A stretch of 64,000 bases of DNA from Ligilactobacillus aviarius (GTDB lineage Bacteria > Bacillota > Bacilli > Lactobacillales > Lactobacillaceae). Where the stretch lies: contig NZ_LWUD01000051.1 of assembly GCF_001654615.1 (NCBI RefSeq), positions 178,881-242,880 on the forward strand, written 5' to 3'. The notes below the pieces were generated by a model. It was given only the letters and a program-made list of their open reading frames with translations. It was not told the origin of the DNA and searched no databases. How positions within the stretch are numbered: position 1 is the first letter of the stretch; every line of letters starts with the position of its first letter. Below are positions 27,777 through 36,082 of this stretch, piece by piece. Both the position numbers and the translations under genes were made by a program.

Positions 27777-28088
27777 CTAAATCCGCGCAACTTCTTCGGA
27801 ATAGTGACGATGCTCTGGTTTTTGAGCGCGTTTAAATAAAACAAGGGTATGCCCAATGACTTGAACTACCTGAATATCAGAATTTTGTTCAATGTATTCC
27901 TGAACTTCATCAGTTTCTAACAATGAATTATTTAAAATGTTAACTTTGATCAATTCTCGCTTTTCGAGAGCATTTTTAACCTGTTTAAGCCATTCTTTAT
28001 CAATTCCGTCCTTTCCGATTTGGAAAAGCGGCCGCATTGAATGGGCTTGACTTCTTAAATACCGTTTTTGTTTTCCACGTAATTTCAT
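27777..28088 (-). CDS. yhbY: RNA-binding protein YhbY, CRM domain
   Basis: A 103-residue single CRM-domain protein that associates with pre-50S particles. It begins MKLRGKQKRYLRSQAHSMRP and carries the GKDGI RNA-binding loop (about 26-30), a variant of the family GxxG. It lies between yqeH and nadD in the conserved ribosome-assembly cluster. Confidence 0.93.
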   Translation of the reverse strand: MKLRGKQKRYLRSQAHSMRPLFQIGKDGIDKEWLKQVKNALEKRELIKVNILNNSLLETDEVQEYIEQNSDIQVVQVIGHTLVLFKRAQKPEHRHYSEEVARI

Positions 28089-28098
28089 TTTTTCACCT

Positions 28099-29211
28099 CT
28101 AAATCATTGCTTTGCGAATCGTGACGCCAACTCCATCTGGGGCCCAGCCGGCAATAATACTGTTCTTCGGCACCGTAACCCAACCAAGGCCAGCAAAAAC
28201 AAGGTCGCTTTTTTCCGTTGTCTTAAATTCATACCGAACAAGTTTCGGGAAAGTCGTTTCCAACTCTTTCTTAGTTGGCGGTTGCAATATCTCACCAGCA
28301 TGGTTGGCATAAAACTGATCAGCGTTGGTCAATTTTGTCCGGTGCACCTTTAAATTATTGTCAAGGTAAATCGCAATTCCATTTCGTTCTTTAGGTCCTT
28401 TAATAAAATCAAACCGTGCTAAAGCACTCAAAAAGAGGGTTTGCCCTGCTTGCAATTGATATGTCTTCGGCTTGATTTCCTTTTGCGGCGTCGCAAGTCT
28501 TAATTCCTTTGGTGAAAGGTAGTGCGCCATTTGATTCCGGTGAATAATCCCTGGGGTATCAATTAAGAAATGCCCATCATCCAATGGAATTTCAATTCGA
28601 TCCAAGGTTGTTCCTGGGAACTTCGACGTGGTGATCAATTCCTGAACCCCCGTTAACTGGCTGATGATTCGATTGATCAACGTTGACTTTCCAACATTCG
28701 TAACCCCAACGATATAAACATCACGGCCTTCACGGTATTTTTCAATCGCAGCCAATAATTCGTCAACTTGACCGCCCTTCTTGGCACTCGTCAAGAAAAC
28801 ATCAATTGGACGCAATCCTGCCTTGTTGGCTGATTGCCGCATCCAATCCTTGATTTTTGAACGCTTTAATGACCGCGGAAGCAGATCTTCCTTATTTCCA
28901 ACCAGTAAAATTGGATTATTGCCGACAAACCGTTGCAATCCCGGAATCAATGAGCCAGTAAAGTCAAAGATATCGATCACGTTAACGATCAATGCTTCCT
29001 TATCGCTTAATTGATTCAAGAAACGTAAAAAGTCATCATCACTATAATCAACATCCGCAATTTCATTATAGTGTCTCAGCCGGAAACAGCGTTGGCAATA
29101 CACCTCATCTTTTTGTTTGTTTAACGCAGATTGCGGTGTATATCCAGCCTTATCCGGATCAGTCGTTTGAATCACCGCACCGCATCCAATGCATCTTAAT
29201 TCATCAGTCAT
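28099..29211 (-). CDS. yqeH: Ribosome biogenesis GTPase YqeH
   Basis: A 370-residue circularly permuted GTPase for 30S assembly. It has an N-terminal zinc finger (C7, C10, C39, C42), the permuted order of G motifs (NKED, then GVTNVGKST, then DTPG), and a C-terminal RNA-binding domain. The ATG at 29211 follows GGAGG and overlaps yqeG by eight bases; the extension to 29238 lies inside yqeG. Confidence 0.95.
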   Translation of the reverse strand: MTDELRCIGCGAVIQTTDPDKAGYTPQSALNKQKDEVYCQRCFRLRHYNEIADVDYSDDDFLRFLNQLSDKEALIVNVIDIFDFTGSLIPGLQRFVGNNPILLVGNKEDLLPRSLKRSKIKDWMRQSANKAGLRPIDVFLTSAKKGGQVDELLAAIEKYREGRDVYIVGVTNVGKSTLINRIISQLTGVQELITTSKFPGTTLDRIEIPLDDGHFLIDTPGIIHRNQMAHYLSPKELRLATPQKEIKPKTYQLQAGQTLFLSALARFDFIKGPKERNGIAIYLDNNLKVHRTKLTNADQFYANHAGEILQPPTKKELETTFPKLVRYEFKTTEKSDLVFAGLGWVTVPKNSIIAGWAPDGVGVTIRKAMI

Positions 29212-29737
29212 CGAGATGGTTCCTCCATTGAATTTCAAAATTTTCTTTTTTCGCTAATTGAGCTTGAATTTTGCGTTCCATTAACCGGTTGATTCGGGTA
29301 TTCCAAGCATCCGTTTGCATTAACGGCTTAACTAAAATACTGCGAATGTTCATCCGGTTAGCTGCCAGAACATCCGTCAGCATTTGATCGCCAACCATCA
29401 CCACTTCATCTGGTTGAAGCTGATATTCCTTAAGCGCCTTTTTGATTCCCGTTTTAAATGGCTTTAATGCCCGGGCAACAAACGGTAAATCAAAGCGTTG
29501 AACTGCTTTTTCCACCCGTTCATGGTTATTATTTGAAACTACGATCACCGGGATTTGATTAGCTGCCATTTGTTGCAACCATTGATGCAGCTCACGCGTC
29601 CCGCTCGGATTATTCCACGCAATCAACGTATTATCCAAATCCGTTAAAATTGCTTTAATGCCATTTGCTTTAAGTTCATCTGGCGTAAGATTATAAATCG
29701 ATTCGATCATCCATGTAGGTTTAAATTGATTTAACAT
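29204..29737 (-). CDS. yqeG: YqeG family HAD-type phosphatase
   Basis: A 177-residue HAD-superfamily phosphatase. The nucleophile motif is DLDNT (33-37), VVSNN is motif II, and VGDQMLTDVLAANR motif IV. The substrate in bacteria is unknown; eukaryotic relatives act on phosphatidylglycerophosphate. First gene of the yqeG-yqeH-yhbY-nadD-yqeK-rsfS-tmcAL cluster. Confidence 0.92.
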   Translation of the reverse strand: MLNQFKPTWMIESIYNLTPDELKANGIKAILTDLDNTLIAWNNPSGTRELHQWLQQMAANQIPVIVVSNNNHERVEKAVQRFDLPFVARALKPFKTGIKKALKEYQLQPDEVVMVGDQMLTDVLAANRMNIRSILVKPLMQTDAWNTRINRLMERKIQAQLAKKENFEIQWRNHLDD

Positions 29738-29784
29738 TCAACCGCTCCTATTTTTAATAATTCGATATTAAAAATTATAAAATA

Positions 29785-29817
29785 ACAAAGAGGCTGCGAC
29801 AAGCGTCACAGCCTCTA
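29785..29817 (-). terminator. Terminator of infC-rpmI-rplT
   Basis: Stem GAGGCTGCGAC/GTCACAGCCTC with a four-base loop. The minus-strand side runs into CTCTTTGTTATTTT. It lies just after rplT and is one of the GAGGCTG stem family. Confidence 0.85.
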
Positions 29818-29832
29818 TCATTTAAAGATCAA

Positions 29833-30192
29833 TTATTTTGCTAAAGCTTTCTTAGCTTCGTCAACAAGTGCCTTGAATGCATCTGCATCGCTAACGGCTA
29901 AGTCAGCAAGCATCTTGCGGTTAACTTCGATTTCAGCTAACTTCAAACCGTGCATTAACTTGCTGTAGCTGATGCCGTTCATCCGGGCTGCAGCATTGAT
30001 CCGTGCGATCCATAATTTACGGAAGTTTGATTTTGTCTTCCGACGATCACGGAATGCATATTGGTATGACTTCATTACTTGTTGCTTAGCAACTTTGAAT
30101 TGAATGTGCTTTGAACCGCGGTAACCCTTGGCTAATTTGATCATTTTTTTACGACGTTGGCGTGTAACTGTTCCACCTTTAACACGTGGCAT
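29833..30192 (-). CDS. rplT: 50S ribosomal protein L20 (bL20)
   Basis: A 119-residue ribosomal protein starting [16 protein letters not shown]. It is an early 50S assembly protein and, in Firmicutes, the repressor of its own operon through the infC leader. Last gene of infC-rpmI-rplT. Confidence 0.98.
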   Translation of the reverse strand: MPRVKGGTVTRQRRKKMIKLAKGYRGSKHIQFKVAKQQVMKSYQYAFRDRRKTKSNFRKLWIARINAAARMNGISYSKLMHGLKLAEIEVNRKMLADLAVSDADAFKALVDEAKKALAK

Positions 30193-30252
30193 GAAAATTC
30201 CTCCTCTAAGTTAGAACCGATTTGGTCCTGTCAAAAATTTAATTCGTAATAA

Positions 30253-30453
30253 TTATTTCATTTGTGAAAGCATTTGCTTGATTCGCTTCATATCTGATGA
30301 AGATACCATGCCTGCTTTCCGTAATTGACGACGTTGTTTGATCGTCTTACCGTGGAAACGGTGTGATGTATATGCGTGATGACGCTTTAAACCGCCCTTT
30401 CCTGTACGCTTAAAACGTTTTGCTGATGCGCGGTGTGTTTTCATTTTTGGCAT
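30253..30453 (-). CDS. rpmI: 50S ribosomal protein L35 (bL35)
   Basis: A 66-residue ribosomal protein, [20 protein letters not shown], rich in Lys and Arg. The ATG at 30453 is spaced nine bases from AGGAGG; an in-frame TTG two codons upstream is ignored. Middle gene of infC-rpmI-rplT. Confidence 0.97.
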   Translation of the reverse strand: MPKMKTHRASAKRFKRTGKGGLKRHHAYTSHRFHGKTIKQRRQLRKAGMVSSSDMKRIKQMLSQMK

Positions 30454-30482
30454 AATCAAAATCCTCCTATTAATCTACTCAC

Positions 30483-30998
30483 CTATTTTTCAGTTTTAGG
30501 TGCAAGCATTAAAAACATGCTTCTTCCATCCATCTTTGCCTTTGATTCAACGGATGCAACATCCTTTGTTTCTTCAGCAAAGCGACTCAGAACTTCACGT
30601 CCGATGTCTTTATGTGTAATGGCACGTCCTCTGAAGCGAATTGAAACCTTAACTTTGTCTCCCTTCGCAAGGAACTTCCGTGCGTTCTTCATCTTAGTAT
30701 TAAAGTCATTCGTGTCAATCGTTGGACTTAACCGAACTTCCTTAACATTAACGGTCTTTTGTTTCTTCCGGGCTTCGCGTTGCTTCTTTTGTAATTCAAA
30801 ACGGTATTTCCCGTAATCCATTACCTTTGCAACCGGCGGCTTTGCCTTCGGAGCAACTAAAACCAAGTCAAGATTTTCCTGTTCAGCGATTTGTAAAGCT
30901 TCGCGCTTTGATTTAACTCCAAGCTGATCACCATTACTGCTGATCAAACGAACTTCACGAGCACGAATGCCGTCATTAACCATCTTGTCTACTGCTAT
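30483..30998 (-). CDS. infC: Translation initiation factor IF-3, probable ATA start
   Basis: IF-3 prevents premature subunit joining and checks the start codon. The conserved body starts [15 protein letters not shown]- and C-terminal IF-3 domains and the basic linker [11 protein letters not shown] are present. The first ATG (30983) lies 22 bases from GGAGGTG, too far to be used. An in-frame ATA at 30998 lies seven bases from that site, giving a 171-residue protein with five extra residues. Noncanonical infC starts are known and allow IF-3 to limit its own synthesis. The start assignment is an inference; the gene identity is certain. Confidence 0.93.
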   Translation of the reverse strand: MAVDKMVNDGIRAREVRLISSNGDQLGVKSKREALQIAEQENLDLVLVAPKAKPPVAKVMDYGKYRFELQKKQREARKKQKTVNVKEVRLSPTIDTNDFNTKMKNARKFLAKGDKVKVSIRFRGRAITHKDIGREVLSRFAEETKDVASVESKAKMDGRSMFLMLAPKTEK

Positions 30999-31011
30999 GA
31001 TACTTCACCTC

Positions 31012-31200
31012 CAAATAAATTCAGAGAGAAAATGCAGATAAAAAAACCTCCGTTTGAATACTTCAAACAGAGGTCATTAAAGCCGCTTTTAACGGAATTA
31101 ATTTCTTAATTTCTGCCCGGAGACTTTCTTGTCTGCTAGGCGAGAAGCTTTTGCCTCTGCTTTTTTCTCAACTTTAAGTAGTTTACCAGCTTAAAACTAC
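31012..31200 (-). promoter_or_regulatory. L20-type leader with transcription attenuator
   Basis: The region between the thrS stop and infC is a structured leader of about 190 bases. Near its end, CCTCTGTTTGAA and TTCAAACGGAGG (31047-31073) form a stem followed by seven T, a terminator directly before infC. In Bacillus, L20 binds the infC leader and promotes termination; position and terminator match that system. I did not trace the L20-binding pseudoknot base by base. Confidence 0.78.
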
Positions 31201-31215
31201 CCTGTCAAGCCTAAA

Positions 31216-33156
31216 TTAATCTTCGCGACTGTATGTTTCAATATCATGATTGATCATTGTTACAAATTCATCAAACGCCATGGTTGTTTGTTCGTCTTCA
31301 CCGTATTTCCGAACCGTAACCGTGCCGTTTGCCTTTTCATTATCACCAACAACCAATGTGTATGGAATCTTGTTGACTTGAGCTTGACGAATCTTGTAGC
31401 CCATCTTTTCGTTTCGGTCATCCATCTTAATCCGAATGTTGTGGGCAACTAACTTGCTAGCCAATTCCTTCGCATAGTCAAGGTGAAGGTCGTTCTTAAC
31501 CGGAATAATTGCAACTTGTTCCGGAGCAAGCCATGTTGGGAATGCTCCCTTGTAAATTTCAGTTAAGTAGGCAGTGAACCGTTCCATTGTTCCGACAACT
31601 CCACGGTGGATCATGATCGGCCGGTGTTCTTCACCATCAGTTCCCGTGTACTTCAGGTCAAAGCGTTCTGGAAGTAAGAAGTCAAGTTGGATCGTTGACA
31701 TTGTTTCTTCCGTTCCAAGGGCCGTCTTCGTTTGAATATCCAATTTAGGACCATAGAATGCAGCTTCGCCTTCTGCTTCATAGTATTCCAAACCAAGGTC
31801 ATCCATGGCACCCTTCAACATCTTTTGTGACTTTTCCCACATTTCATCGTCATCGAAGTACTTTTCAGTGTTCTTCGGATCACGGTAACTCAACCGGAAT
31901 GAGTAATCTGTAATGTTAAAGTCTTTGTAAACATCCATGATCAACCGCAAGATCTTTGCAAATTCATCTTGAATTTGATCCAATGCAACGAATGTGTGTC
32001 CATCGTTTAATTCCATTTCACGAACCCGTTGTAAACCTGAAAGAGCTCCTGATTTTTCATAACGGTGCATCATTCCGATTTCAGCGATCCGCAATGGTAA
32101 TTCACGGTATGAACGCTTGTGGTGCTTGTAAATTTGAATATGTGACGGGCAGTTCATTGGCCGTAATTCAAGGAATTCGCCATCGCCCATGTCCATTGGT
32201 GGGAACATGTCATCATGATAGTGATCCCAGTGACCTGATTGCTTGTAAGCATTCAAGTTCATCAAAACTGGAGTATAAACGTGTTGGTATCCATCGGCAA
32301 CTTCCTTGTCAATGATGTACCGTTCGATCGTCCGCCGAATCGTAGCACCCTTTGGCATCCAGTATGGTAAGCCGGCACCGACTTTAGGATCAACAAAGAA
32401 TAAGTCTAACTTGTTTCCGATTACCCGGTGATCCCGTTCTTGAGCTTCTTTCCGCCGTTCCAATTCAGCATCCAAATCTTTTTGCTTGTAAAAGGCTGTT
32501 CCGTATACCCGTTGAAGCATTGGGTTGCTTGAAGCGCCTTTCCAGTATGCTCCGGCAACTGATAAGATTTGGAAGACCTTAACTGCTCCGGTTGCTGGTA
32601 ATTGAACGCCACCTAAGTACTTGAAATCGCCTTGTTGATACATTTCAACTTGACCGTCAACGGCATTTTCATTGATCAAGGCTGTTTGATATTCATCGCC
32701 TTCAGCCATTGATAATGCTTCATTAACTGGAACCATAATCTTTTCAATTGCAATGTTTTGCTTGATCAACTTGTTCATTTCAGCAGTGATCTTGTCGAAT
32801 TCATCTTCTGAAATTTGGCCGTCAGCATTATCTGTATCTAAACAGAAACCATGTTCAGTTGCTGAACTTTCACCGAACTTCATCTTTGGATACATGTTAT
32901 GTAATGCGTGTTTCAAAATTTGAGCAACGGTATTCCAAAGAACAACCAATCCATCTTCGCTGTCTTTCGTAATGATTTCAATTGAACCGTCTTGTTCAAA
33001 AGCATCGTGATAACCAACCAACTTGCCGTCAAATTTACCGGCAACGGCCTTTTTAGCCAAGCTGATGCTGATTGACTTGGCAATTTCTTCAACCGTTACG
33101 CCCTTTTCAAATTGTTTAACCGTTCCGTCTGGGAACTGAATGTTGACTTCTGCCAT
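31216..33156 (-). CDS. thrS: Threonyl-tRNA synthetase
   Basis: A 646-residue class II aminoacyl-tRNA synthetase charging tRNA-Thr. Domains in order: TGS (about 1-62), the editing/SAD region (with the HGFCLDTDN variant), the catalytic core with zinc-binding MNCPSH, and the anticodon-binding domain. The ATG at 33156 follows AAGGAGG; the in-frame extension to 33183 overlaps the leader terminator. Controlled by the T-box leader directly upstream. Confidence 0.97.
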   Translation of the reverse strand: MAEVNIQFPDGTVKQFEKGVTVEEIAKSISISLAKKAVAGKFDGKLVGYHDAFEQDGSIEIITKDSEDGLVVLWNTVAQILKHALHNMYPKMKFGESSATEHGFCLDTDNADGQISEDEFDKITAEMNKLIKQNIAIEKIMVPVNEALSMAEGDEYQTALINENAVDGQVEMYQQGDFKYLGGVQLPATGAVKVFQILSVAGAYWKGASSNPMLQRVYGTAFYKQKDLDAELERRKEAQERDHRVIGNKLDLFFVDPKVGAGLPYWMPKGATIRRTIERYIIDKEVADGYQHVYTPVLMNLNAYKQSGHWDHYHDDMFPPMDMGDGEFLELRPMNCPSHIQIYKHHKRSYRELPLRIAEIGMMHRYEKSGALSGLQRVREMELNDGHTFVALDQIQDEFAKILRLIMDVYKDFNITDYSFRLSYRDPKNTEKYFDDDEMWEKSQKMLKGAMDDLGLEYYEAEGEAAFYGPKLDIQTKTALGTEETMSTIQLDFLLPERFDLKYTGTDGEEHRPIMIHRGVVGTMERFTAYLTEIYKGAFPTWLAPEQVAIIPVKNDLHLDYAKELASKLVAHNIRIKMDDRNEKMGYKIRQAQVNKIPYTLVVGDNEKANGTVTVRKYGEDEQTTMAFDEFVTMINHDIETYSRED

Positions 33157-33185
33157 TTTTCTTCCTCCTTCAAAGTCGGACAAAC

Positions 33186-33415
33186 AAAAAAACGCCCCAA
33201 TACTGACTTTTCAGTATTGGGACGTTCGTTAACGTGGTTCCACCCAGTTTTAGGTATTAAAAATACCCCTCATTTTGCTTTAACGCGCAACACGCTCACG
33301 ATTAAGTGAGAAAACTGAAAGTGGTAAGCTCGTTAGTTAGGAGACTTTCAGTCACGATCTCCTTCCCTGAAGTTAACGATCCGTTTGTCTTTCTTGACTA
33401 CATTGAACCATAAAT
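33186..33415 (-). promoter_or_regulatory. T-box leader of thrS
   Basis: On the minus strand the T-box signature GGGTGGAACCACG is at 33233-33245. Downstream, CCCAATACTGA and TCAGTATTGGG form a terminator followed by seven T (33186-33227). In the stem I region ACC (33323-33325), a threonine codon followed by A, is the likely specifier. Uncharged tRNA-Thr should bind and stop termination. Confidence 0.93.
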
Positions 33416-33433
33416 CTTTTCATTTGGCAATAG

Positions 33434-34366
33434 TTATTCTGGATTTCTTCGGTTTGGACCGACCATTTGATATTCAGTTGCCAAAAACTTAATGCGTTCC
33501 ATGATCCGCATTGCCTTCAACGGCTCGCTGTCCCCGCGATTGTTGTACGTTAAATATTGTTCTTGTAAGTCTTTCATCGAAAGATTGGAACTAAATAACG
33601 TCGGCAATTCGTTTTGCATTCGATATTCTAAAATAATTCCCAAAACGTCATCCCGCATCCAGCTTGTCAGCCGGGTTGCTCCAATATCATCAAGCATCAA
33701 AACCGGAACCTGTTTAATCTGATTCAAAATCTGATTTGGATTCCCATTTTGGATCGCCCCCGTCATCTCGACACTAAATGACGGAAAATGGATCATCATT
33801 GATTGAATTCCATTTTCAGCTAACTTATTCGCGATTGCAGCTAATAAATAAGTTTTCCCAACTCCTAGACTGCCGGATAAATAAAGACCCTTTGGAAATT
33901 TACCATTTTTTTGATAATCAATGCACTCATCAATGAACGTTAATGCCGCCCGCAACGGTTCCTCACGGCCGCTAATATCATAATCTTCAATCCGGGCATT
34001 TCGTAACCCCTTTGGAAGGTTGATCATTCCAACCATTTTTTGCCGTTGTTGCGCCTGTTGCTGTTCAACCATTTTGGCCGTTGGATGATACACAACTTCG
34101 ATATGGTGGTCGCTGACAATCAGTTGCGGCTCATATCCTGGAGCAAAGGTCTGTTTACCTGCAGCAAGTTCTTTGCGTAAATTTACAAATTCATACAATT
34201 TGCTGAAACCCGTAATGATGTCCTGCTTTGATAACCGTTCTTGATTATCTTTCAGAAACTGAGCAACCACCGGATCCTTAACAACATCATCAAACAGCTT
34301 AAGGTATTGTTCCCGCATCTTCGGGTCGCGAAAGCGGCGTTTTAATCCATCACTGATATTATCCAT
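33434..34366 (-). CDS. dnaI: Primosomal protein DnaI (helicase loader)
   Basis: A 310-residue AAA+ ATPase that loads the replicative helicase. It has an N-terminal helicase-binding domain, Walker A GSLGVGKTY (165-173) and Walker B VLMLDDIGA. The ATG overlaps the dnaB stop codon (TAATG). The unit dnaB-dnaI precedes thrS. Confidence 0.95.
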   Translation of the reverse strand: MDNISDGLKRRFRDPKMREQYLKLFDDVVKDPVVAQFLKDNQERLSKQDIITGFSKLYEFVNLRKELAAGKQTFAPGYEPQLIVSDHHIEVVYHPTAKMVEQQQAQQRQKMVGMINLPKGLRNARIEDYDISGREEPLRAALTFIDECIDYQKNGKFPKGLYLSGSLGVGKTYLLAAIANKLAENGIQSMMIHFPSFSVEMTGAIQNGNPNQILNQIKQVPVLMLDDIGATRLTSWMRDDVLGIILEYRMQNELPTLFSSNLSMKDLQEQYLTYNNRGDSEPLKAMRIMERIKFLATEYQMVGPNRRNPE

Positions 34367-35712
34367 TAACGTTCATCTCCTTTCGGGGTCTTCTGATTGA
34401 TCCGCTGCATTAACCGGGAAATGTCCTGATTAACATTTACAGATTGATCTTTAGTTTGGTTTTTAATCGTTGATTGATTCTCTTTCTTTTGCGCCCATGC
34501 CGGCAATTTTTCTGCATACTGAGAGCGGCGCGCATACCGGGAAGCGTGCTGTGGTTGCTGCCGTTTCTTTTGCCATTCACGCACATAAGCGATTGCCTTT
34601 TCCGGCGTATTCACCTTATTTTTCAACCAATTATTCGCTGTGCGTTCAAAATATTTCTGATTTAACGAATCCATATTTTCATTAACCAGCATATAATGGG
34701 TCAACACGTTAATGACCGCGGGGGCAAGCCGTTGCGCTTCAACTGCCCGTTGAATCGTGATTTGCTCTTCATGCGTTACGGTTTGCCCCTGCTCATCCTT
34801 CAATGCCGTTAAAAATTCCATCGGGGCATACTGTTCACAAGCCGTGATCAGGTCTTGATCAACAGTCCTTACCGGCTGACTTGGTTGTTGAATTTCCACA
34901 TTTGAATCAGAATCATCACTTTTGCCCGGCTTCATTGTAAATTCATACTGCTGACTTGCCAATGCACGGAATCGATTCCAATTGACATCATCTTGATGAT
35001 TGATGTCAACCGCTTCTTCCAGCAAACGGACAAGCTGGACTTCATCAAGGCCATACATCACCGCAACCGTATTCACAGTCTGTAAGTTTTGCGCAACTGA
35101 TTGTTGATTAACAAAGGTCTTCGTTAACAACTGTTTTAACAATTGAACGTTAAGCTTCATCTTCAAATCGGCCACCGGCGTTGACTGAACCGGCGCATCA
35201 GTTACTGAAGAGGAGCCCTTTACCCGGAAAACATCCGTCAATTTTTTCGAAACATCCTGAAACGCATGCCGATTCCAATGGTTGCCTTCAAAGAAATTCA
35301 ACAATTGGGCAAATTGCTGCTCGCCAACATATTCCATTAGCAACCCGCTTAAAACCGAATCTTCAAAGAATGCACTTCCGCTTTTAGCCGGAAGCATTTC
35401 GTACAAAAAACAATGCTTTTGCGCGTTAAACTGCGTTCGCATCAACCCAACCGCTTCAAGCTTTTCCTTGGCAGTCGTAAATTGCTGGATATTAATTCCG
35501 AGCCGAACTAAAAACTGCTCGTGATTCCATTCTGGAAGTTGATCCCAGTCACCCGTTTGAATTTCAGCAATTAGGGACATGTAAAGGGCAACCGCCGTTT
35601 CGCCGATAAATGGCTGGTATAATTTCGTAAGCGTTTGAAATTGAAATTCTTGAGGAAGTGCCTTGGAAACAACCTTAAATTTATCAGTTGCTAAAATATG
35701 AATTTGATTCAA
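34366..35712 (-). CDS. dnaB: Replication initiation/membrane attachment protein DnaB (Gram-positive type)
   Basis: A 448-residue DnaB/DnaD-family primosome protein that helps DnaD and DnaI load helicase at the origin; it is not the E. coli helicase of that name. The DDBH2-type domain is at about 295-375 (FLTALKDEQG to TANNWLKNKV). The start is TTG at 35712, seven bases from AGGAGG. An ATG at 35748 is in frame, but those 12 codons (MITKHILRGG...) belong to the left end of the IS110 element and recur before an unrelated gene, so they are not native coding sequence. Confidence 0.93.
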   Translation of the reverse strand: MNQIHILATDKFKVVSKALPQEFQFQTLTKLYQPFIGETAVALYMSLIAEIQTGDWDQLPEWNHEQFLVRLGINIQQFTTAKEKLEAVGLMRTQFNAQKHCFLYEMLPAKSGSAFFEDSVLSGLLMEYVGEQQFAQLLNFFEGNHWNRHAFQDVSKKLTDVFRVKGSSSVTDAPVQSTPVADLKMKLNVQLLKQLLTKTFVNQQSVAQNLQTVNTVAVMYGLDEVQLVRLLEEAVDINHQDDVNWNRFRALASQQYEFTMKPGKSDDSDSNVEIQQPSQPVRTVDQDLITACEQYAPMEFLTALKDEQGQTVTHEEQITIQRAVEAQRLAPAVINVLTHYMLVNENMDSLNQKYFERTANNWLKNKVNTPEKAIAYVREWQKKRQQPQHASRYARRSQYAEKLPAWAQKKENQSTIKNQTKDQSVNVNQDISRLMQRINQKTPKGDER

Positions 35713-35717
35713 GTTCC

Positions 35718-35725
35718 TTCCTCCT
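35718..35725 (+). other. Left target half and CT core of the IS110 insertion
   Basis: TTCCTCCT directly before the element is the complement of the dnaB Shine-Dalgarno. It matches the left target guide in the element's own RNA (35848-35855) over all eight bases. The last two bases, CT, recur at 37466-37467 on the right side as the core. Confidence 0.75.
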
Positions 35726-35727
35726 CG

Positions 35728-35733
35728 TAATAT
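35728..35733 (+). promoter_or_regulatory. -10 half of the circle-junction promoter
   Basis: TAATAT three bases inside the left end. In the circular form it would lie 17 bases after TTGACT (37447-37452) of the right end, making a promoter that exists only when the ends are joined. Confidence 0.65.
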
Positions 35734-35739
35734 ATGTTT

Positions 35740-36045
35740 TGTAATCATCTCACGATGATTTTCCTTAAAAATTAAATTCCTTGTTTTAGTGCTGTGTGGT
35801 ACCTGAGATAATAGTCATTAGGAAAGTCCTAAATGGGATTGCTCTAGTTCCTCCTGTAGTTTTGACTACTAAATCAAGCGTGTTCCCCAGATCATTGCTA
35901 TAACTTCATACGCATTACTTGTTTCTCTATGGGATTTATTTCAACTTAGTAGAGTTGAAATGCAGCTTTTATCTCATAGAATGGAATTCTTTTATGCGAG
36001 GCTGCTGTTATGCAATGTTATCTTGGGTAGCCCTCAGTGCTAAAA
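35740..36045 (+). ncRNA. Bridge RNA of the IS110 element (approximate ends)
   Basis: Structured noncoding region before the transposase. In order: a hairpin AATCATC/GATGATT (35743-35760); a 5' stem-loop TTAGGA/TCCTAA (35819-35833); a target-binding loop with apical hairpin GTAGT/ACTAC (35856-35869), whose 5' strand holds TTCCTCCT and 3' strand TAAATCAAG; and a donor-binding loop with basal stem CATTGC-ATAAC/GTTATGCAATG (35893-35904 with 36007-36017), a middle 9-bp stem (35927-35935 with 35971-35979) and apical hairpin ATTTCAAC/GTTGAAAT. CTGAG (35803) and CTCAG (36033) may close the whole fold. This is the plan of IS110-group bridge RNAs, which lie 5' of the transposase. RNA ends are inferred. 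Confidence 0.8.
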
Positions 36046-36066
36046 CAATTCCTAAATTCAATCAGA

Positions 36067-36082
36067 AAGGAGGTCTTTCCTT
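36067..36082 (+). promoter_or_regulatory. Hairpin over the transposase ribosome site
   Basis: AAGGA (36067-36071) and TCCTT (36078-36082) can pair around GGTCTT, hiding the AAAGGAGG site directly before the transposase ATG. This would dampen translation. Confidence 0.5.

Noticed and set aside
30984..31011. infC start at the first ATG, 30983
   Set aside because: The distance of 22 bases from the only ribosome site is too long; the ATA at 30998 is spaced correctly.
35713..35748. An N-terminal extension MITKHILRGG for dnaB, and the same for the yjdF-like gene (63939-63974)
   Set aside because: The extension lies in the left end of the IS110 copies; the native starts follow AGGAGG at 35712 and 63938.
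35724..35774. The 51-base repeat read as a conserved leader or MITE with its own ribosome site
   Set aside because: Excision of the IS110 with a CT core restores the nrdR-dnaB junction, and the repeat then falls inside the element; a separate leader is not needed.
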